From positions 1 to 9,564 of the forward strand of contig CAMLKQ010000066.1 in the NCBI GenBank assembly GCA_946480585.1: a DNA stretch of 9,564 nucleotides, in the 5' to 3' direction. This document shows positions 7,225-9,564 of the stretch, piece after piece. The notes under the pieces were generated by a model, which had not been told where the DNA came from, did no database searches, and saw nothing but the letters and a program-made list of their open reading frames with translations. The position numbers were made by a program, and so were the translations under genes. Numbering within the stretch: the first letter of the stretch is position 1; each line of letters starts with the position of its first letter. This DNA comes from an uncultured Kangiella sp. Its GTDB lineage: Bacteria > Pseudomonadota > Gammaproteobacteria > Enterobacterales > DSM-103792.

Positions 7225-8493
7225 TCAATGGCTGGCAACGCGCTGCTCCGGTTTCCAGCACAGCACCAGATCGGCAACGTTACTGCCGGTGGCGCCGGTA
7301 AACAGCAAGCCGCCTTGCTGGCGCCAGTAATCATAGCTGCTGGCGTCGCGCAGCGCTGTGGCCGCGTCGGCAGTCGAGCAAGAGGTACCCGTCACTGCGG
7401 CGGCCTTTGCATGGGCCTGCACCGGCGCATCGGTGTCGAGCCGGAACCACGCCCCCGCGGCGTCGGAGTTGCCGTCAACGCCATCGGTCGCCAGGGTCAG
7501 CACGCTGCAAGTCGGAGCGTGCCGCAAGTTGGCGCGAGACGATGCGGCATCCGGATTTCGCGCCAGCGCCTGCTGCAACAACAATGCGAGATGCTGGTTG
7601 CGACCACCGCGGCCCGGCTGCGCCGGCAATTGCAGATGGGTTTCGCCGCCATAGAGATACAAACCCGGTGGCCCGGCGCTGATCTCGGCCGCCAGCGCTG
7701 CGGCCACCTCAGCACAGTCGCCAGCGATGGCGCGATTGACGATCACCGCAAGCCCGTTTGCCGCTGCCCACTGTTGCAAGCCGGCGCGCACCTGCACGTT
7801 GCTGGCGATAATCGTGCTGGTCACACGGGCTCCATCTGTTTCGACTGCGGACGCTGGCGCGGCAAGCCAGTGCTGCAAGCGCGTGGGCCACGGCGCCGGC
7901 AACGCACGCCAGTCCGGCAACGGCAATACCGCCGGCACAAACGGCGCCGAGCCGATCACGACCGGATCATCACTGGGCACATCGGACAGCAACAACTGGC
8001 GAATCAGCGTGGTTGGCGGACAGCAACGCAGCAAGCCGCCCGCCTTGATGCGTGACAGTCGCTGGCGCACGGCATTGATGGCGTTGATCGGCCAGGCCGA
8101 TGCCAGCATGAGCTGTTGCAGCGCCTGCAACTCGTCCAGACGAAGATCATCCGGCAGCACTTCGCACAGCGCCGACGCGCCACCGGATAGCAGCACCAGC
8201 AAGGTTTCATCGGGCGCGCACGCGGCGACAAACTGCTGCGCCGCGGCGCCCGCGGCCAGCGAACGCGCATCGGGAAGCGGATGCGCGCCGATCAGGCATT
8301 GCAAAGGATAGGGTCGCGATGGCGTCAGCGATGAGCGCGCATGCGCGCCGGTGTCCGGCTGGATCACCAAACCGGCACGCACCTGCGCGCCCAGCACGGC
8401 ATCGGCGCCTTGCCACATCGGCAGCGCCGCTTTGCCAATCGCCAGAATTCGCACCGGCCCTGGCAGCGGCGCCGCGCCCAGTGCCTGTTGCAC
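7225..8493 (-). CDS. glycerate 2-kinase, GckA/TtuD (MOFRL) family; 5' end uncertain
   Basis: The protein (422 residues from GTG 8493) is a type II glycerate kinase, which uses ATP to phosphorylate D-glycerate to 2-phosphoglycerate in the cytoplasm, feeding glycolysis from glyoxylate, tartrate or serine breakdown. Visible motifs are AIGKAA (18-23) with the family lysine, HPLPDARSLAA (71-81), LLSGGASAL (101-109), a RQRLSRIKAGGL helix (143-154), SDVPSDDPVVIG (170-181), and the C-terminal MOFRL part: GGETH (282-286), GRGGRNQHL (294-302), ATDGVDGNSDAAG (335-347) and TGATGSNVADL (399-409). GTG 8493 is the first canonical start, but it leaves only 19 residues before GKAA and cuts a helix. The same frame continues upstream with family-like sequence (LLKTLAAQALRLADAELA) to CTG 8598, which overlaps the DUF481 stop as CTGA. 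The true protein may therefore be about 457 residues. No other glycerate pathway gene is visible nearby. Confidence 0.88.
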   Translation of the reverse strand: MQQALGAAPLPGPVRILAIGKAALPMWQGADAVLGAQVRAGLVIQPDTGAHARSSLTPSRPYPLQCLIGAHPLPDARSLAAGAAAQQFVAACAPDETLLVLLSGGASALCEVLPDDLRLDELQALQQLMLASAWPINAINAVRQRLSRIKAGGLLRCCPPTTLIRQLLLSDVPSDDPVVIGSAPFVPAVLPLPDWRALPAPWPTRLQHWLAAPASAVETDGARVTSTIIASNVQVRAGLQQWAAANGLAVIVNRAIAGDCAEVAAALAAEISAGPPGLYLYGGETHLQLPAQPGRGGRNQHLALLLQQALARNPDAASSRANLRHAPTCSVLTLATDGVDGNSDAAGAWFRLDTDAPVQAHAKAAAVTGTSCSTADAATALRDASSYDYWRQQGGLLFTGATGSNVADLVLCWKPEQRVASH

Positions 8494-8594
8494 GGCAAGC
8501 TCGGCGTCGGCGAGACGCAGTGCCTGCGCCGCCAGCGTCTTCAGCAGCGCGGCGGCGCTGCCGGTGGCCGTAACGCCGTCAAAGCCGGGGCGTT

Positions 8595-9353
8595 TCAGAA
8601 ACCAAACACCAGATTGACCGTGGTCAGCGTGTCGGTTTTTTCCCGATCCGGCGGCACCTCGCTGTTCTGCCGGATCGCGTGGGCGATTTTCACCGCAAAC
8701 GCGCTGTTGATATCGACTTTCAGCCCGGTGACAAATTCGCTGAAGGTGTTCTCATCGCCGGCTTCGACCAGCAGATCGTTGGTCCATTTGCTGGATTCGG
8801 TGAACTGCCAACCGTGGGTCACCCGCAACCGGGCAATCGTTTCGGTTTCTTTTTCACCGGTTTCAACCAATTCGCTACGGCGCTGACCGGCACCGATTTC
8901 GGCCGACAGCTTGTGGGTGTCTTCGGTCAGGATGTGATAACCGTAACCGGCGGCGACCGTGGTTTGATGATCGTAGCCGCTGTATTCGTCTTCTTCGTAA
9001 CGCACCGCGCCGAAGGCGTAGCTGCGCGCCGAAAAGGCATAGTTGCTCTGGCCGGTGAACTGGAAACGATCCGCCGTTTCTTCTTCTTCACCGGTGTCCG
9101 GATCCTCGCTGGTCGACTGCAGCGTCGCGAGGCCAAGTTCATGGCTCCAGTTGCCGGTGGCGTAGGTCATTTTCAGCTTGCTCGACACCGTTTCGGTGTC
9201 GGTGTTGCCGCGCGCCGCGACATAGCCCAGCTCGCCCTCACCTTTCCATTCCGGCACCGCCTCAGCGGCCGGAGCGGGCTCTTCTGCCTGTACTGACAGC
9301 ACGGTGGCCGCCACCAACAACGCCACCAGACGGCGTGGGCTCGATTGATTCAT
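8595..9353 (-). CDS. DUF481 outer-membrane beta-barrel protein (YdiY-like)
   Basis: This is a 252-residue exported protein. A signal peptide is clear: basic SPRR, hydrophobic LVALLVAATVL, and likely cleavage after VQA (residue 23). The mature part begins with an acidic, Ala/Pro-rich segment and then WKGEGELGYVAARGNTDTETVSSK, whose GELGY-ARGNT pattern is typical of DUF481. Alternating beta-strand sequence follows, with acidic loops (EDPDTGEEEE near 84-93), and the protein ends in VNLVFGF; a terminal Phe is the outer-membrane barrel sorting signal. E. coli YdiY is the best-known relative; molecular function is unknown. Start ATG 9353 has AGGAG (complement of 9360-9364) 6 bases ahead. The TGA stop overlaps the frame of the glycerate kinase gene, so the two are likely co-transcribed. 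Alternative barrel families are less likely. Confidence 0.88.
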   Translation of the reverse strand: MNQSSPRRLVALLVAATVLSVQAEEPAPAAEAVPEWKGEGELGYVAARGNTDTETVSSKLKMTYATGNWSHELGLATLQSTSEDPDTGEEEETADRFQFTGQSNYAFSARSYAFGAVRYEEDEYSGYDHQTTVAAGYGYHILTEDTHKLSAEIGAGQRRSELVETGEKETETIARLRVTHGWQFTESSKWTNDLLVEAGDENTFSEFVTGLKVDINSAFAVKIAHAIRQNSEVPPDREKTDTLTTVNLVFGF

Positions 9354-9457
9354 CCTGCTCTCCTGTGTCGCGGTCAGCCCGCAGGCTTTGCTTCATCACG
9401 CGCCGCTCGGGTCGGCGGCGCCGGATCATGGTAACCGCGACGCTCGTTCCCGAAAAG
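9354..9457 (-). other. leader region of the DUF481 gene with a GC hairpin
   Basis: This region lies between the DUF481 start and the rightward promoter. It holds a 7-bp inverted repeat, GCGCCGC (9400-9406) with GCGGCGC (9415-9421) and an 8-nt loop, about 45 bases upstream of the DUF481 ATG. A weak leftward promoter may exist (TACCAT -10 at about 9428-9433 with a poor TTTTCG -35 17 bases beyond), but the match is too poor to annotate firmly. Confidence 0.25.
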
Positions 9458-9486
9458 TTGGCAGCTGGGCCAAGCTCACCTATTGT
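9458..9486 (+). promoter_or_regulatory. sigma70-like promoter for a rightward gene
   Basis: TTGGCA (9458-9463) matches the -35 consensus at five of six bases, and TATTGT (9481-9486) matches the -10 at four of six, with the optimal 17-base spacer. The expected start site is near 9493, inside the hairpin described next, about 30 bases before ATG 9523. Confidence 0.5.
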
Positions 9487-9488
9487 TG

Positions 9489-9510
9489 AACGGGTTCGTT
9501 CCCCGTTTTT
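9489..9510 (+). other. 5'-leader hairpin followed by T tract
   Basis: AACGGG (9489-9494) pairs with CCCGTT (9502-9507) across a 7-nt loop and runs into a T stretch (9506-9510). It resembles an intrinsic terminator, but no rightward gene lies upstream to be terminated. It overlaps the predicted transcription start and ends 12 bases before an ATG, so it may be a 5' stabilising or regulatory structure, or chance. Confidence 0.35.
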
Positions 9511-9522
9511 GAGTGAGTCACT

Positions 9523-9564
9523 ATGGCAGGGCTGGCCGCTTGGCTGGTGCGGGTGTTGGCACCG
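9523..9564 (+). CDS. start of an unidentified gene (partial, 14 codons)
   Basis: ATG 9523 opens a frame that is still open at the window end and reads MAGLAAWLVRVLAP. A Shine-Dalgarno-like GAGTGAG (9511-9517) lies 5 bases ahead, and a promoter candidate ends 36 bases upstream. The residues are mostly hydrophobic and could begin a membrane segment or signal peptide. Too little is visible to name a family. The call rests on the promoter, the ribosome binding site and the divergent layout with the DUF481 gene. Confidence 0.4.
   Translation, partial: MAGLAAWLVRVLAP

Noticed and set aside
7228..8055. A 275-codon + strand frame opposite glycerate kinase
   Set aside because: It is the mirror of a well-supported gene, with low-complexity Arg/Gln/Gly composition and no family features.
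8679..9296. A 205-codon + strand frame opposite the DUF481 gene
   Set aside because: The - strand frame has a signal peptide, a ribosome binding site and a terminal Phe; the + strand frame has none of these and is a codon-pattern shadow.

Overview
The window looks like ordinary chromosomal DNA from a free-living, fairly GC-rich gammaproteobacterium. The clues are a MiaE-type tRNA hydroxylase, a DUF523-DUF1722 (RudS-type) protein, a moxR-DUF58-tgpA cluster like the one in Pseudomonas, and a DUF481 outer-membrane protein. The genus cannot be fixed from this sequence. I see no transposase, integrase, phage gene, CRISPR array, rRNA or tRNA, and no block of clearly foreign base composition.

Layout. 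On the + strand: the 3' end of a CPA2-family cation/proton antiporter (3-407), a RudS-type tRNA 4-thiouridine desulfidase (501-1466), and an SDR oxidoreductase (1655-2416) behind a good extended -10 promoter. A strong hairpin with T tracts (2452-2478) closes this half and also serves the converging - strand gene. On the - strand, in transcription order from the right: a DUF481 outer-membrane beta-barrel protein (9353-8595), a glycerate kinase (8493 or further upstream, to 7225), then moxR-like ATPase (7144-6224), DUF58 protein (6191-5202) and tgpA transglutaminase (5198-3240), and finally miaE (3100-2498) with its own perfect TATAAT -10 box. At the right edge a sigma70-like promoter points rightward to a probable new + strand gene, of which 14 codons are visible.

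How the genes work together. moxR-DUF58-tgpA is a recognised unit: an AAA+ ATPase, a membrane-anchored DUF58 protein and an inner-membrane protein with a periplasmic transglutaminase domain, linked to the cell envelope. The DUF481 and glycerate kinase genes abut and appear co-transcribed. RudS and MiaE both act on tRNA modifications (removal of 4-thiouridine; hydroxylation of ms2i6A37) but lie on opposite strands and are not co-transcribed.

No new multigene system is evident. The most useful oddity is the glycerate kinase 5' end: recognisable family sequence continues about 35 codons upstream of the first canonical start (GTG at 8493), up to a CTG that overlaps the TGA of the DUF481 gene in a CTGA arrangement. 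Other points of interest are structured non-coding segments at 7171-7200 and 9458-9510, and an SDR with an NAD-type acidic residue.
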